Source: Streptomyces sp. NBC_00523 (GTDB lineage: Bacteria > Actinomycetota > Actinomycetes > Streptomycetales > Streptomycetaceae). From it: a stretch of DNA of 64,000 nucleotides. The notes beneath the pieces were generated by a model. That model saw nothing but the letters and a program-made list of their open reading frames with translations. It was not told where the DNA came from and ran no database searches. Both the position numbers and the translations under genes were made by a program. Positions 20,728 to 30,135 of the stretch are shown here, one piece after another. The first letter of the stretch is position 1, and every line of letters starts with the position of its first letter. Where the stretch lies: NCBI RefSeq assembly GCF_036346615.1, contig NZ_CP107836.1:1240001-1304000 (forward strand). Reading direction: 5' to 3'.

Positions 20728-22704
20728 TCAGACCTGGACGCGGTCCTCGACGACCTCGGCGATCTTGGCGATGGCCTCGTCCACCGGGATCCCGTTCTCC
20801 TGCGAACCGTCGCGGTAGCGGAAGGAGACGGCACCGTTGGCCATGTCCTCATCACCCGCGATGATCATGAACGGAACCTTGGCCTTCTGCTGGTTCCGGA
20901 TCTTCTTCTGCATGCGGTCCGAGGAGGCGTCCACGTCCACCCGGAGCCCCTGCTTGCGGGCCTTGGCCGCGAACTCCTGGAGGTACGGGATGTGGGCGTC
21001 GCCGATCGGGATGCCGACCGCCTGGACCGGGGCCAGCCACACCGGGAACGCGCCCGCGTAGTGCTCCAGGAGCACCGCGAAGAAGCGCTCGATGGAACCG
21101 AACAGGGCACGGTGGATCATGACCGGGCGCTGCTTGGAGCCGTCCGGACCCGTGTACTCCAGGTCGAACCGCTCCGGCAGGTTGAAGTCGAGCTGGATGG
21201 TCGACATCTGCCAGGTCCGGCCGATGGCGTCCTTGCACTGCACCGAGATCTTCGGGCCGTAGAACGCGGCCCCGCCCGGGTCCGGGACCAGGGGCAGGCC
21301 CTGCTTCTCGGCGACCTGGCGCAGGGTCTCGGTGGCCTCTTCCCAGGCGTCGTCCGACCCGACGAACTTCTCCGGGTCCTTGGTGGACAGCTCCAGGTAG
21401 AAGTCGGTGAGCCCGTAGTCGCGGAGCAGGTTCAGGACGAAGGTGAGCGTCCGGTCCAGCTCCTCGGCCATCTGCTCACGGGTGCAGTAGATGTGCGCGT
21501 CGTCCTGCGTGAAGCCGCGCGAGCGGGTCAGGCCGTGCACGACGCCCGACTTCTCGTACCGGTACACGGTGCCGAACTCGAAGAGTCGCAGGGGGAGTTC
21601 ACGGTACGAACGACCGCGCGCGTCGAAGATCAGGTTGTGCATCGGGCAGTTCATCGGCTTGAGGTAGTAGTCCACCCCGTCGTCGAGCTGCATGGGCGGG
21701 TACATGCCGTCGGCGTACCAATCCAGGTGGCCGGACTTCTCGAAGAGCTTGCCCTTGGTGGCGTGCGGCGAGTAGACGAACTCGTAGCCCTCCTCCTCGT
21801 GGCGGCGGCGCGAGTAGTCCTCCATGGCCCGGCGGATGACGCCGCCCTTGGGGTGGAAGACGGCGAGGCCGGGGCCGATCTCGTCGGGGAAGGAGAAGAG
21901 GTCCAGCTCGTTGCCGAGCTTGCGGTGGTCGCGCTTGGCGGCCTCCTCCAGGAACTCCAGGTGCGCCTTCAGCTCGTCCTTGGTCGGCCAGGCGGTGCCG
22001 TAGATGCGCTGGAGCATCGGGTTCTTCTCGCTGCCCCGCCAGTACGCGGCGGCGTTCCGCATCAGCTTGAACGCCGGGATGAACCGAGTGGTCGGCAGGT
22101 GCGGACCCCGGCAGAGGTCCTTCCAGCACAGGTCGCCGGTCTTCGGGTCGAGGTTGTCGTAGATGGTCAGCTCGCCGCCGCCCACCTCGACGTCCGCACC
22201 GTCGTCCGAGGAGGCGGAGCCCTTGATGCCGATGAGCTCCAGCTTGTAAGGCTCGTCGGCCAGCTCCTCGCGGGCGGCCTCGTCCGTCACGACCCGGCGG
22301 GAGAACTTCTGGCCCCGCTTCTGGATCTCCTGCATCTTCTTCTCGATGGCCTTGAGGTCCTCGGGCGTGAACGGCTTCTCGACGTCGAAGTCGTAGTAGA
22401 AGCCGTCCTTGACCGGCGGGCCGATGCCGAGCTTGGCCTCGGGGTGCAGCTCCTGCACGGCCTGGGCCATGACGTGCGCGGTGGAGTGGCGCAGGATGTT
22501 GAGGCCGTCCTCGGAGGAGATCTCGACGGGCTCGACGGTCTCGCCGTCCTTGAGCTCGTACGCGAGGTCCTTCAGCTCGCCGCCGACGCGGGCCGCGACG
22601 ATGGTGCGCTCACCGGGGAAGAGCTCGGCAGCCGTAGTGCCCGTCGTCACCACGCGCTCTTCCCGCTCGGAATCGCGTTGGATGGTCACACGGACGTCTG
22701 ACAC
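20728..22704 (-). CDS. thrS: Threonine-tRNA ligase
   Basis: Charges tRNA-Thr. 658 residues in the standard order: TGS domain (1 to about 62), editing domain, class II catalytic core, and the anticodon-binding domain after about residue 545. Zinc-site residues are visible at NCPMHN. GTG at 22704 ([11 protein letters not shown]) follows AGGAGAGACC and is preferred to the longer frame. No T-box leader is visible in the 90 bases upstream. Confidence 0.97.
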   Translation of the reverse strand: MSDVRVTIQRDSEREERVVTTGTTAAELFPGERTIVAARVGGELKDLAYELKDGETVEPVEISSEDGLNILRHSTAHVMAQAVQELHPEAKLGIGPPVKDGFYYDFDVEKPFTPEDLKAIEKKMQEIQKRGQKFSRRVVTDEAAREELADEPYKLELIGIKGSASSDDGADVEVGGGELTIYDNLDPKTGDLCWKDLCRGPHLPTTRFIPAFKLMRNAAAYWRGSEKNPMLQRIYGTAWPTKDELKAHLEFLEEAAKRDHRKLGNELDLFSFPDEIGPGLAVFHPKGGVIRRAMEDYSRRRHEEEGYEFVYSPHATKGKLFEKSGHLDWYADGMYPPMQLDDGVDYYLKPMNCPMHNLIFDARGRSYRELPLRLFEFGTVYRYEKSGVVHGLTRSRGFTQDDAHIYCTREQMAEELDRTLTFVLNLLRDYGLTDFYLELSTKDPEKFVGSDDAWEEATETLRQVAEKQGLPLVPDPGGAAFYGPKISVQCKDAIGRTWQMSTIQLDFNLPERFDLEYTGPDGSKQRPVMIHRALFGSIERFFAVLLEHYAGAFPVWLAPVQAVGIPIGDAHIPYLQEFAAKARKQGLRVDVDASSDRMQKKIRNQQKAKVPFMIIAGDEDMANGAVSFRYRDGSQENGIPVDEAIAKIAEVVEDRVQV

Positions 22705-22796
22705 CGGTCTCTCCTGACTCAGGGGGATGCGCCCGCAGTCGTATTGCGTACGCCATAGGAATCGTACCGAGCCGAGGGCCCCCATTGCGAAAGGCC

Positions 22797-23984
22797 CTAC
22801 TCCCCCGTGCACGCCTCCTCGAAGAAGTCCACGTTCTCCTGGAGCGACTTCATCAGCCGGTCCCGTTCCTCGTCGTCCACCTGGACGGGGACGACCTGCG
22901 AGGCCCCGGTCAGCCGCCGGAAGCCGCCCCGGCTCTCCAGCCGGCCCTCCACCCGGACCGGCAGCCCGACCAGGTGGGCCTGGCCCGCGATCCGGTACGC
23001 CTCCTCGTCCAGCTCGATCCGGACGTGCGGCACCTCGGCCCCGGCCAGCACCCGCAGTCGTACGATCCCGGCCCCGCGCGGCCCGGACCGCCGCAGCCGG
23101 ACGACGGCCCCGGTGATCCGTACGGCGACGGCGGGCTCGTCGCGGAGGTAGCGCGCCCCGGCCCGGCGCAGGGCGGGCAGATCGCCCGGGGAGAACTCGA
23201 CGGGTTCGGGGCGGGCGGGGCAGCCGGCGGGGGTTCCGGCGGCGGGCGCCCAGTCCAGCGCGATGGCGGCGCCCTCCGAGCCCCGGACGAGGGCGACGAC
23301 CGCCTCGGTGAGCTCCCGGCTGACGCCCGCCGCGACGGCGTTGTCGAAGGCTTCCATGCCGCCAGTGGCCCGTTGGTAGTCCACCGCCTCGCGGGTGGCG
23401 TGCAGGGCGTGGTGGAGCCGGACGGCGACGGGGCGGCCCGGGACGACCGGGACGAACGCGGTGAGGGAACGGCCGCCGGGTCCGGGGCCGGTGAGCACGG
23501 GGCCGAGGGCGGCCAGGGCGCGGCTGCGGCGGCGGGCACCGTGGTAGCCGGCGGTGCCCCGGACGGCGAGCGCGCCGGCCAGCAGGATCTGGCGGGCGGC
23601 GCCGTGCAGCTGCTCCGCGCCGAGCCAGTCGGCGGCCCCGGCGGCGGGTTCGGGGACCTCGCGGTGCCAGCGGATCTCGTCGCTGGGGACGGCGAGAGCG
23701 ACCAGGATCTCGCGGGCGGAGGGGGCGGCGCTGCGGGCGAGCGCGGTCAGGGCCTCGGCGAGCAGGTCCTCGCTGTCGGGGAAGGTCCTGGTGCGGGGCA
23801 CGAGGAGGCTGGTGGTGCCGCCGGGCGGGGTCCAGCGGCTGTAGGGGCCGCCGTCGGTGCCGCGGCGCCGCCAGCCGTGCCGGGCGAGCAGGGCGCCGAG
23901 ATCGGCGGGGTCGACGCGGGCCGGGTCGGGCAGGCCCCAGGTGGCTGGGGCGGCCTCGCCGTGGACGCGTACGGACTCGTGCAT
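22797..23984 (-). CDS. Conserved protein of unknown function, 395 residues
   Basis: No family recognised. It is a soluble protein rich in Ala, Arg and Gly, ending in an acidic stretch ([14 protein letters not shown]). One stretch, [29 protein letters not shown], is positioned like an OB-fold or small beta domain near the C-terminus. ATG at 23984 has GGGAGG nine bases upstream and shares one base with the stop of the DUF4365-like gene (TGATG), so the two are translated together and may act together. Confidence 0.85.
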   Translation of the reverse strand: MHESVRVHGEAAPATWGLPDPARVDPADLGALLARHGWRRRGTDGGPYSRWTPPGGTTSLLVPRTRTFPDSEDLLAEALTALARSAAPSAREILVALAVPSDEIRWHREVPEPAAGAADWLGAEQLHGAARQILLAGALAVRGTAGYHGARRRSRALAALGPVLTGPGPGGRSLTAFVPVVPGRPVAVRLHHALHATREAVDYQRATGGMEAFDNAVAAGVSRELTEAVVALVRGSEGAAIALDWAPAAGTPAGCPARPEPVEFSPGDLPALRRAGARYLRDEPAVAVRITGAVVRLRRSGPRGAGIVRLRVLAGAEVPHVRIELDEEAYRIAGQAHLVGLPVRVEGRLESRGGFRRLTGASQVVPVQVDDEERDRLMKSLQENVDFFEEACTGE

Positions 23985-24550
23985 CAGGGTCTCCCTCCCG
24001 CCCCGACGCGGGTCATGATCTCGCAGAGCGCCCGGTCGTTGAAGACGCGCGAGGTCATGAGCCGCACGGTGGTCCGGTGGCGGCCGGTCACGGGGTGTCC
24101 GGCCAGATTGGTCCAGTAACAGCAGTGCCGCAGGTCGAGGCTGTCCGGGCCGGCCCGCAGCCAGTCGTCCTGGCTGCGCGGCACGAGCATCACGACCAGG
24201 ATCTTGTGCACGGACACGGGCGTCCGGGCGAGCTTCACCAGGTGGGCGTTGTCCAGCGTGAAGGCGAAGGTCGGGCCGGGCGGCCGGGCCGGTATCTGGT
24301 AGGTGCACTTCAGCTGGACCTTGATGGTCACCTCGTCGTCCACGAGGTGACCGGGGGAACCGTGGCTCACGTGCCAGTCGATGCCGTTGTCGGGGAAGGG
24401 CTGCGACAGCGAGCAGCCCGCCGCCGCGGCGACGGCGTGGAGGTAGCCCACCTGGAGGGTCTCCATGCAGGCGGTGGTGGCGAGTCCGCCGCGCAGCGGT
24501 GCGGTCCGCTGGGGCAGCAGCCCGCTCGGTTCGGGCTGCGCGAGCGCCAT
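23984..24550 (-). CDS. DUF4365-like protein
   Basis: 188-residue protein resembling DUF4365, a domain thought to have a restriction-endonuclease-like fold. The core includes GIDWHVSH and [10 protein letters not shown], an acidic residue followed by a QxK-type pattern as in PD-(D/E)xK nucleases. No activity is proven. ATG at 24550 ([10 protein letters not shown]) has GGAG upstream; GTG at 24634 extends the frame without a ribosome site. It is translationally coupled to the unknown 395-residue gene. Streptomyces chromosomes carry this as a core gene, so defence is possible but not shown. Confidence 0.78.
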   Translation of the reverse strand: MALAQPEPSGLLPQRTAPLRGGLATTACMETLQVGYLHAVAAAAGCSLSQPFPDNGIDWHVSHGSPGHLVDDEVTIKVQLKCTYQIPARPPGPTFAFTLDNAHLVKLARTPVSVHKILVVMLVPRSQDDWLRAGPDSLDLRHCCYWTNLAGHPVTGRHRTTVRLMTSRVFNDRALCEIMTRVGAGGRP

Positions 24551-24739
24551 GGCTCCGTAAGCCTTCCGGGCCGTACCAATGGGGATGAGGGGTACCGGGC
24601 GGTCAACTTCCGCTGCCGGTACTTGTGTTGTCACCGCACGGGACCGTGCGCAAACGGCGTATCAGGCAAAGGGTGCGGGTATCACCGAACCGGGCAGAGG
24701 AATCCCGCCATCTGCCGTGCGTGCGCGAGGAGTTCGGGG

Positions 24740-25465
24740 ATGACTCATTGGTACGAAGGGCCGCTGGCCGCTTTCGACACGGAGACGACGGGTGTGGACG
24801 TCGAGGAGGACCGGATCGTCTCGGCCGCCCTGGTGGTACAGGACCGGTCGGACGGGCCGGTGCGCGTCACCCGCTGGCTGGTGAATCCGGGGGTGCCGGT
24901 CCCCCCGGGGGCGACGGAGATACACGGGCTGACCGACGACCACCTCCAGCGCAACGGCCGCTGGCCGGCGCCGGCGGTCGAGGAGATGGCGCGGGCGCTG
25001 GCCGAGCAGTGCGCGGCGGGGCGGCCGCTCGTCGTGATGAACGCGCCGTTCGATCTGACGCTGCTGGACCGGGAGTTGAAGCGGCACCGGGCGTCGTCGC
25101 TGGGCGCGTACCTGGAGCGGTCGCCGCTGTGCGTGCTGGACCCCCGGGTGCTGGACAAGCACCTGGACCGCTACCGCAAGGGCCGTCGCACGCTGACGGA
25201 TCTCTGCGAGCTGTACGGCGTGCTGCTGGACGGGGCGCACGACGCGGCGGCGGACGCCGCCGCCTCGCTGGAGCTGGTCCGGGCGGTGGGGCGCCGCTTC
25301 TCGGCCCGGCTCGAACGGCTGACCCCGGCGGAGCTGCACACGCTCCAGGCGGTGTGGCACGCCGCCCAGGCGCGGGGGCTCCAGGCGTGGTTCGCGCGGA
25401 GCGGGACGCCGGAGACGGTGGACCCGGCCTGGCCGCTGCGCCCGGAGCTGCGCACGGCCGCGTGA
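24740..25465 (+). CDS. DEDDh 3'-5' exonuclease (DnaQ-like)
   Basis: Exonuclease of the DNA polymerase III epsilon type, 241 residues. All motifs are present: ExoI FDTETTG (Asp13, Glu15), ExoII NAPFDLTLLDREL, ExoIII HDAAADAAA. No polymerase domain follows, so it acts as a stand-alone nuclease in proofreading, repair or RNA trimming. ATG at 24740 follows GAGGAG. The long frame upstream is an antisense reading of the DUF4365 gene. Confidence 0.92.
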   Translation: MTHWYEGPLAAFDTETTGVDVEEDRIVSAALVVQDRSDGPVRVTRWLVNPGVPVPPGATEIHGLTDDHLQRNGRWPAPAVEEMARALAEQCAAGRPLVVMNAPFDLTLLDRELKRHRASSLGAYLERSPLCVLDPRVLDKHLDRYRKGRRTLTDLCELYGVLLDGAHDAAADAAASLELVRAVGRRFSARLERLTPAELHTLQAVWHAAQARGLQAWFARSGTPETVDPAWPLRPELRTAA

Positions 25466-25490
25466 GGCGAAGCAGCGGCCGGACATGCGG

Positions 25491-25525
25491 AAGCCGGTCC
25501 GTCGGTGGTGCTGACGGACCGGCTT
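25491..25525. terminator. Bidirectional terminator between the exonuclease and tRNA-Val genes
   Basis: A perfect 13-bp inverted repeat (25491-25503 with 25513-25525) around a nine-base loop. It lies after the exonuclease stop and just downstream of the - strand tRNA. Confidence 0.85.
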
Positions 25526-25526
25526 C

Positions 25527-25608
25527 TCCGGGGTGGGCGATACTGGGTTCGAACCAGTGACCTCTTCGGTGTGAACGAAGCGCTCTCCCACTGAGCTAAT
25601 CGCCCGGG
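25527..25608. repeat. 82-bp direct repeat containing tRNA-Val, copy 1
   Basis: The tRNA gene plus seven bases on one side and three on the other is identical to 28702-28783. The two copies flank an SRPBCC gene and a large membrane-protein gene. Confidence 0.9.
25534..25605 (-). tRNA. tRNA-Val (CAC), copy 1
   Basis: 72-nt cloverleaf: acceptor GGGCGAT/ATCGCCC, D arm with AGCTCAGTGGGAGAGC, anticodon stem CTTCG/CGAAG around TTCACAC (anticodon CAC), T arm with GGTTCGAACC. No CCA is encoded. Identical to the copy at 28709. Confidence 0.97.
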
Positions 25609-25644
25609 AACGGGTTGAACCATACAGGGCCGGACGGCCGGGGT

Positions 25645-26091
25645 TCAAACCGCTTCCAGCCGGGCCGCGAGTCCGCGCCGCCCGGCCCGCATCATCAGAG
25701 CGTGGTTGGCGCGGAACACCGGCCGGCAGGGCACCGCGAGGACCCGCAGCAGCCTCCGGCGCACCTCCACCTCCTGCTCGTAGACGACCCGGGTGCCGGA
25801 GCCGCGGGGCGCGACCGTCCAGCGGACCCAGCCGTCGAGATCGCCGCCGAGCGCGGCTTCGAGGACGCCGTGCGCCGGGTCGTGGCGCCGTTCGCGCACG
25901 GTCGTGACGAGGTCGTACGGGAGGAGGGAGCGGATCCGGGTGGTGCCGGACTCGCTGCCGGACCGGGTGACCTCGCGGACCTGCGGCCACCACCGGGGAT
26001 AGTCCTGGACGCGTTCGAGCGCGGCGTACACGGCCTCGGGCGGCGCCCGGAACTCCCATACGCTGACGAATCGGTAGTGGTTCCAGTTCAT
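25645..26091 (-). CDS. SRPBCC (START/polyketide-cyclase-like) family protein
   Basis: 148-residue protein with the helix-grip pattern of the SRPBCC group: starts NHYRFVSVWEFRAPPEAVYAAL, then DYPRWWPQVREV, and a long last helix (FRANHALMMRAGRRGLAARL). Such proteins bind hydrophobic ligands; the ligand here is unknown. ATG at 26091 follows TGGGGAA. Confidence 0.85.
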   Translation of the reverse strand: MNWNHYRFVSVWEFRAPPEAVYAALERVQDYPRWWPQVREVTRSGSESGTTRIRSLLPYDLVTTVRERRHDPAHGVLEAALGGDLDGWVRWTVAPRGSGTRVVYEQEVEVRRRLLRVLAVPCRPVFRANHALMMRAGRRGLAARLEAV

Positions 26092-26174
26092 TTCCCCAGG
26101 ATGCGCGTACTCAGACGGGCATCTGAGTACCTGGACGCATGTTCGGCCGCGTGGCGCGCAGCACACTCGCCTTC

Positions 26175-28646
26175 ATGGAACATGTGCCGCCGCCCGCCGA
26201 GGAATTGGCGCTCCTCGATCGTGAACTGGCCCGGCTGGACGCCCGCCGGGCCCAGCTGCTGACCCGCCGCGCCTGGCTGCTGCGGGCACTCGCAGCCACC
26301 GGACCCGCCCCCTGGGGGCCGCCTCAGGGCTCTGTCGCGCCCTGGGGCCCCGGCGGGTTCGGCCCGGCGCGTCCGGCCTCGAAGCGCAGTGTGCAGAACG
26401 TGCTGCTGGTCCTCGGCGGGCTGCTCCTCGCGGTCGCCGCCCTCGCGTTCACCCTGGTCAGCTGGGGCGACCTGGGCATCGGCGGGCGCAGCGCGGTGCT
26501 GACCGCGGTGACGGCCGGGGCGCTGGCCGCTCCGGCGACGCTGCTGCGCCGGGGTCTGGCCGCGACGGCGGAGGCGCTGGTGGCGGTGGCGTCGGTGCTG
26601 ATGGTGCTCGACGCGTACGCGGTGTACGCGGTGGCGCTGCCGGACGCGGGCGGTGCGGCGTACACGGGGACGGCGGCGGCGGTGCTCGCGCTGCTGTGGA
26701 CGGCCTACGGGCTGCTCCTGGGCCGGCTGCGGCTGCCGCTGCCGCTGGCGGTCGTCTCGGCGCAGCTGCCGCTGGTGCTGTGGGTGTGGGCGGCGGACGG
26801 CGGGCCGCTGTGGTTCTCGGGGGCACTGCTGGTGACGGCCGCGCTGGACGGCGTGGTGGCGCTGGCCGTCGGACGGGCGTCGGTACGGGTCGTGGCGTGC
26901 GTCGCCCTGTGCGCGACGGGCGGGGCGGGGTTGCTGGTGGCGCTCGTGGAGTCGCTGACGGCGGCCGGGCCCGCCGGTGCGGTGGTGCCGGGGGCGCTGC
27001 TGCTGGCCGGTGCGGCGCTCGCCCTGGCGGGGGCGCGCCGGGCTCCGGTGGCGTTCGCGACGGCCGGCGGGCTGGTGGCCGGTCTCGTGGCCGTGGCGGC
27101 CGTGGGCGGGGTACCGGCGGCCGGGGTGCCGGACGGCTGGCGGGTCCTGGCGTACCTGCTGTGCGCCGGGGCGGTGCTGTTCTCCGTACGCGCTCCGCTG
27201 GGCGTCGCGGCGGCGCGGGGGCTCGCGTGGGCGTCGGCGGCCGTGGTGGCGGGTGCGGTGCTGGTGTCGCTGGTGCCGGTGACGGTGGTCGCGGCGGGTC
27301 CGGTGACGCGGCTGGGCGCGGTGTGGTCCGGGGCGCCGCGCGGCGGGGCCCGGGGCGCGGTGGGTGCGACGGACCTGCCGTGGGACGCGATGGCGTCCGC
27401 GCCGGTGGTGCTGCTGCTGGTGGCCGTGGCGCTGGGCGCCGCGTTCCGCCGGTGGGACGGTCTGCTCCGGTGGGCCGGGCCGTTGCTGGTGCCCGGGCCC
27501 GCGTGGCGGGGTGCGGCGGGGGCGGCCGGGGTGGCGCTGGGCTGGGCGGGGCTGATGGTGCTGCCGGCCGCGCTGGACCTGTCCTTCGCGGCGGCCCAGG
27601 CGGGGCAGCTGGTCCTGGCCATGGCGGCGTTCGGCCTGGCGGTGGCCGGGCTGCGGGCCGGGGCGCGGGCCCTGGCGGTGACGGCCGGTGCGGTCGGGGT
27701 GGCCGGTGCGGTGGGCGCGGGTCTGCTGGCGCTGGCGACGGAGGCGGCGACGTACACGGCGTTCGGTCTGCTGATGGTGGTGTTCGTGGCGCTCGCGGTG
27801 GCCCTGGACCGGCAGGAGGGCGTCGCGCCGCCGGTGGTGTCGGCGGCGGCCTGTGCGGCGGTGGCGTGCGCCGTGGTGCCGGTGGCCGCGCTGGGGTCCT
27901 CGCTGGGCCTCGCGGTGTACGAGGCGGCGGTACCCCTGCTGGCGGTGCCGACGGCGACGGTGCTGGTGGGGGCGCGGCTGAGGGGTCACCCGGTGGCGGT
28001 GCCGGTCGAGGTGACCGGTGCGGCGGCGGGTGTGGTGGCGGTCGCCATGGCGGTGGACGACGCGCGGTTCCTGGCGCTGGTGCTGGCGCTGTGCGGGGTG
28101 CTCGCGGCGGGGACGGCGCTGCGCCCGGAGCGGCGGCCGCTCGCGGGGTACCTGGCGACGGGGCTGTTCGTGCTGGCGGCGTGGGTGCGGCTCGCGGTGT
28201 CGGGGGTGTCGGCCCCGGAGGCGTACACCCTGCCGGTGACCGTGCCGGCGCTGGTGGTCGGGGTCCTGCGCCGTCGCCGCGATCCGTCGGCCTCGTCGTG
28301 GGCGGCGTACGGGGCGGGGCTCGCGGTGACGCTGGTGCCGTCGCTGGGCGCGGCCTGGACGGACCCGCACTGGACGCGCCCGCTGCTGCTGGGCGTGGCG
28401 GCCCTGGGGGTCACGCTGGCGGGGGCGCGGCTGCGGCTCCAGGCGCTGCTGGTGCTGGGCGGCGCGGTGCTGGCGCTGGACGCGCTGCACGAGCTGGCGC
28501 CGTACGTGGTGCAGGTGGCGGGGGCGCTGCCGCGGTGGGTGGCGCCGGCGCTGGCCGGGGTGCTGCTGCTGGTCGTGGGGGCGACGTACGAGAAGCGGCT
28601 GCGGGACGCCCGGCGGCTGAAGGAGGCGCTGGGGCGGATGCGGTGA
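26175..28646 (+). CDS. Large polytopic membrane protein of unknown function
   Basis: 823 residues. A short N-terminal coiled-coil-like segment (ELALLDRELARLDARRAQLLTRRAWLL) is followed by a Pro/Gly linker and then about 20 or more hydrophobic segments made mostly of Ala, Val, Leu and Gly, up to a basic tail (YEKRLRDARRLKEALGRMR). It lacks visible catalytic or transport motifs. The pattern resembles DUF2157-like or SCO-type integral membrane proteins, but I do not claim a family. The start is uncertain (ATG 26175 or 26139). It is divergent from the SRPBCC gene. Confidence 0.8.
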   Translation: MEHVPPPAEELALLDRELARLDARRAQLLTRRAWLLRALAATGPAPWGPPQGSVAPWGPGGFGPARPASKRSVQNVLLVLGGLLLAVAALAFTLVSWGDLGIGGRSAVLTAVTAGALAAPATLLRRGLAATAEALVAVASVLMVLDAYAVYAVALPDAGGAAYTGTAAAVLALLWTAYGLLLGRLRLPLPLAVVSAQLPLVLWVWAADGGPLWFSGALLVTAALDGVVALAVGRASVRVVACVALCATGGAGLLVALVESLTAAGPAGAVVPGALLLAGAALALAGARRAPVAFATAGGLVAGLVAVAAVGGVPAAGVPDGWRVLAYLLCAGAVLFSVRAPLGVAAARGLAWASAAVVAGAVLVSLVPVTVVAAGPVTRLGAVWSGAPRGGARGAVGATDLPWDAMASAPVVLLLVAVALGAAFRRWDGLLRWAGPLLVPGPAWRGAAGAAGVALGWAGLMVLPAALDLSFAAAQAGQLVLAMAAFGLAVAGLRAGARALAVTAGAVGVAGAVGAGLLALATEAATYTAFGLLMVVFVALAVALDRQEGVAPPVVSAAACAAVACAVVPVAALGSSLGLAVYEAAVPLLAVPTATVLVGARLRGHPVAVPVEVTGAAAGVVAVAMAVDDARFLALVLALCGVLAAGTALRPERRPLAGYLATGLFVLAAWVRLAVSGVSAPEAYTLPVTVPALVVGVLRRRRDPSASSWAAYGAGLAVTLVPSLGAAWTDPHWTRPLLLGVAALGVTLAGARLRLQALLVLGGAVLALDALHELAPYVVQVAGALPRWVAPALAGVLLLVVGATYEKRLRDARRLKEALGRMR

Positions 28647-28663
28647 GGTGAGGGCGGGAACGC

Positions 28664-28700
28664 CGATGGCCCGGAAGCTCTTGGAGCTTCCGGGCCATCG
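28664..28700. terminator. Strong bidirectional terminator
   Basis: A perfect 17-bp stem (28664-28680 with 28684-28700) closes on a three-base TTG loop. It lies between the membrane-protein stop and the second tRNA-Val gene. Confidence 0.88.
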
Positions 28701-28701
28701 G

Positions 28702-28783
28702 TCCGGGGTGGGCGATACTGGGTTCGAACCAGTGACCTCTTCGGTGTGAACGAAGCGCTCTCCCACTGAGCTAATCGCCCGGG
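28702..28783. repeat. 82-bp direct repeat containing tRNA-Val, copy 2
   Basis: Second copy of the block at 25527-25608, on the same strand 3.2 kb away. Confidence 0.9.
28709..28780 (-). tRNA. tRNA-Val (CAC), copy 2
   Basis: Sequence identical to the gene at 25534, with the same anticodon CAC and no encoded CCA. It has its own terminator downstream, so each copy is probably transcribed separately. Confidence 0.97.
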
Positions 28784-28846
28784 CGCACCGCAAACATTAC
28801 CCCATGTCAGCGGCGTCCCCCGACCATCCCCGGGACCGCCCGGGGG

Positions 28847-29338
28847 TCACTCGTGGATCTTCCAGGGCATGACGATCCCGAACTTCCACACGTAGATCCC
28901 GACGAGCACGGCGATGATCACGAGTCCGATCACCGTGAGGATGATGTTGCGCCGCCGGACCTTGGGGTCGAGCGCCCGCTGGGCGGCCTCGGTGACCTTG
29001 CGCCGGGTCCAGCGCAGCACCAGCTGGGCCCAGACGAACTCGGTGGCCCAGATCGCCATGCCGCCGAAGATCACCAGCCAGCCGGGGCCCGGCAGCGGCA
29101 GCATGATGATGCCGGCCACGACGACGGCGAGGCCGACGACGAAGACGCCGACCTGCCAGCTGATGTGCAGGGCCCGGGACGCCTTGATGAAGCCCGGCGC
29201 TCTGGAGCCGAGCGACGGGTCCTCCTTGGTCACTCCCGGTATGACGTCCCCCGTCGCGTCGCGGGGCGCTTCCCCCGCGGCGGGAGCCGGTGTCTTCGCC
29301 GCGGCGGCACCGTCCCGCTCGTCACTCTCCGCATTCAT
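28847..29338 (-). CDS. PGPGW-motif membrane protein (TIGR02611 type)
   Basis: 163-residue actinobacterial membrane protein. After a charged N-terminus of about 55 residues come three membrane segments. The diagnostic PGPGW motif at residues 83-87 is in LPLPGPGWLVIFGG. The function is unknown; related proteins form a putative transmembrane family of this name. It is divergent from ssgB, with the 190-bp gap shared by both promoters. Confidence 0.88.
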   Translation of the reverse strand: MNAESDERDGAAAAKTPAPAAGEAPRDATGDVIPGVTKEDPSLGSRAPGFIKASRALHISWQVGVFVVGLAVVVAGIIMLPLPGPGWLVIFGGMAIWATEFVWAQLVLRWTRRKVTEAAQRALDPKVRRRNIILTVIGLVIIAVLVGIYVWKFGIVMPWKIHE

Positions 29339-29452
29339 GGATCCAACCTACCGGACCGGCTTCCGTTCACTTGAATGGCCGCATGACGCAAAGTTACACA
29401 CCGCTGTACGAGCTACCCGAAGCATCTCAAAACGGTCAGAGGGGTTTACAAC

Positions 29453-29467
29453 GCCACCGTAGGTGGC
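29453..29467. other. Small hairpin in the ssgB upstream region
   Basis: GCCACC and GGTGGC pair around GTA, 62 bases before the ssgB start. It follows an A/T-richer stretch (29440-29452) likely to be part of the promoter. It could be an operator for a sporulation regulator or a leader hairpin. Confidence 0.4.
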
Positions 29468-29528
29468 ATGTCGATTTCGCCGACGTGCGAATCCCCGAGC
29501 GCACACTGAGCGAAAGGCCCTGGCGCTT

Positions 29529-29942
29529 ATGAACACCACGGTCAGCTGCGAGCTGCACCTGCGCCTCGTTGTGTCGAGCGAGTCCTCACTGCCTGTACCC
29601 GCGGGCCTGCGGTATGACACGGCCGATCCGTATGCCGTGCACGCCACCTTCCACACCGGAGCGGAGGAGACGGTCGAGTGGGTTTTCGCCCGCGACCTCC
29701 TTGCCGAGGGGCTGCACCGGCCCACCGGCACCGGAGACGTACGTGTCTGGCCATCCCGTAGTCACGGCCAGGGCGTCGTCTGCATCGCGCTGAGCTCCCC
29801 AGAGGGCGAAGCACTGCTCGAGGCCCCGGCACGGGCCCTGGAGTCGTTCCTGAAGCGGACCGACGCCGCGGTTCCACCGGGCACCGAACACCGTCACTTC
29901 GACCTCGATACGGAGCTCTCACACATCCTGGCCGAGAGCTGA
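29529..29942 (+). CDS. ssgB: Sporulation-specific cell-division protein SsgB
   Basis: Small SsgA-like protein that marks future septum sites and recruits FtsZ in sporulating aerial hyphae; found only in morphologically complex actinomycetes. The 137-residue sequence starts MNTTVSCELHLRLVVSSESS and ends HFDLDTELSHILAES. As I recall, it is nearly identical throughout Streptomyces. The ATG at 29529 has only a moderate ribosome site. It is monocistronic: a terminator follows directly. Confidence 0.98.
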   Translation: MNTTVSCELHLRLVVSSESSLPVPAGLRYDTADPYAVHATFHTGAEETVEWVFARDLLAEGLHRPTGTGDVRVWPSRSHGQGVVCIALSSPEGEALLEAPARALESFLKRTDAAVPPGTEHRHFDLDTELSHILAES

Positions 29943-29960
29943 GCCAGGCCGAGAGCTGCA

Positions 29961-29991
29961 CGACGCCGTCCGACTCGGGGAGACGGCGTCG
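29961..29991 (+). terminator. Terminator after ssgB
   Basis: A 10-bp stem (29961-29970 with 29982-29991) around an 11-base loop, 19 bases after the ssgB stop. Confidence 0.8.
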
Positions 29992-30015
29992 CGCGGACAA
30001 CCTCATACGGCTGAC

Positions 30016-30060
30016 ACCGGCGCCGGTGACCGCGGATCCACCGCGGTGACCGGCGCCGGT
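30016..30060. promoter_or_regulatory. Long inverted repeat upstream of the CGNR gene
   Basis: Arms 30016-30035 and 30041-30060 match as reverse complements at 19 of 20 positions around ATCCA. Each arm also contains the palindrome ACCGGCGCCGGT. A TAGAGT box at 30081 could be a -10 element, which would put the -35 in or next to the right arm. This makes it a candidate operator, perhaps for the CGNR protein itself. A second terminator for ssgB is the alternative. Confidence 0.5.
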
Positions 30061-30135
30061 CCGCGTCCGGCCCGAGCCAGTAGAGTCGTCCGGCATCGGC
30101 GGGCGCCCGCACGCCGGAGGCCAGGGAGCGAAAGC

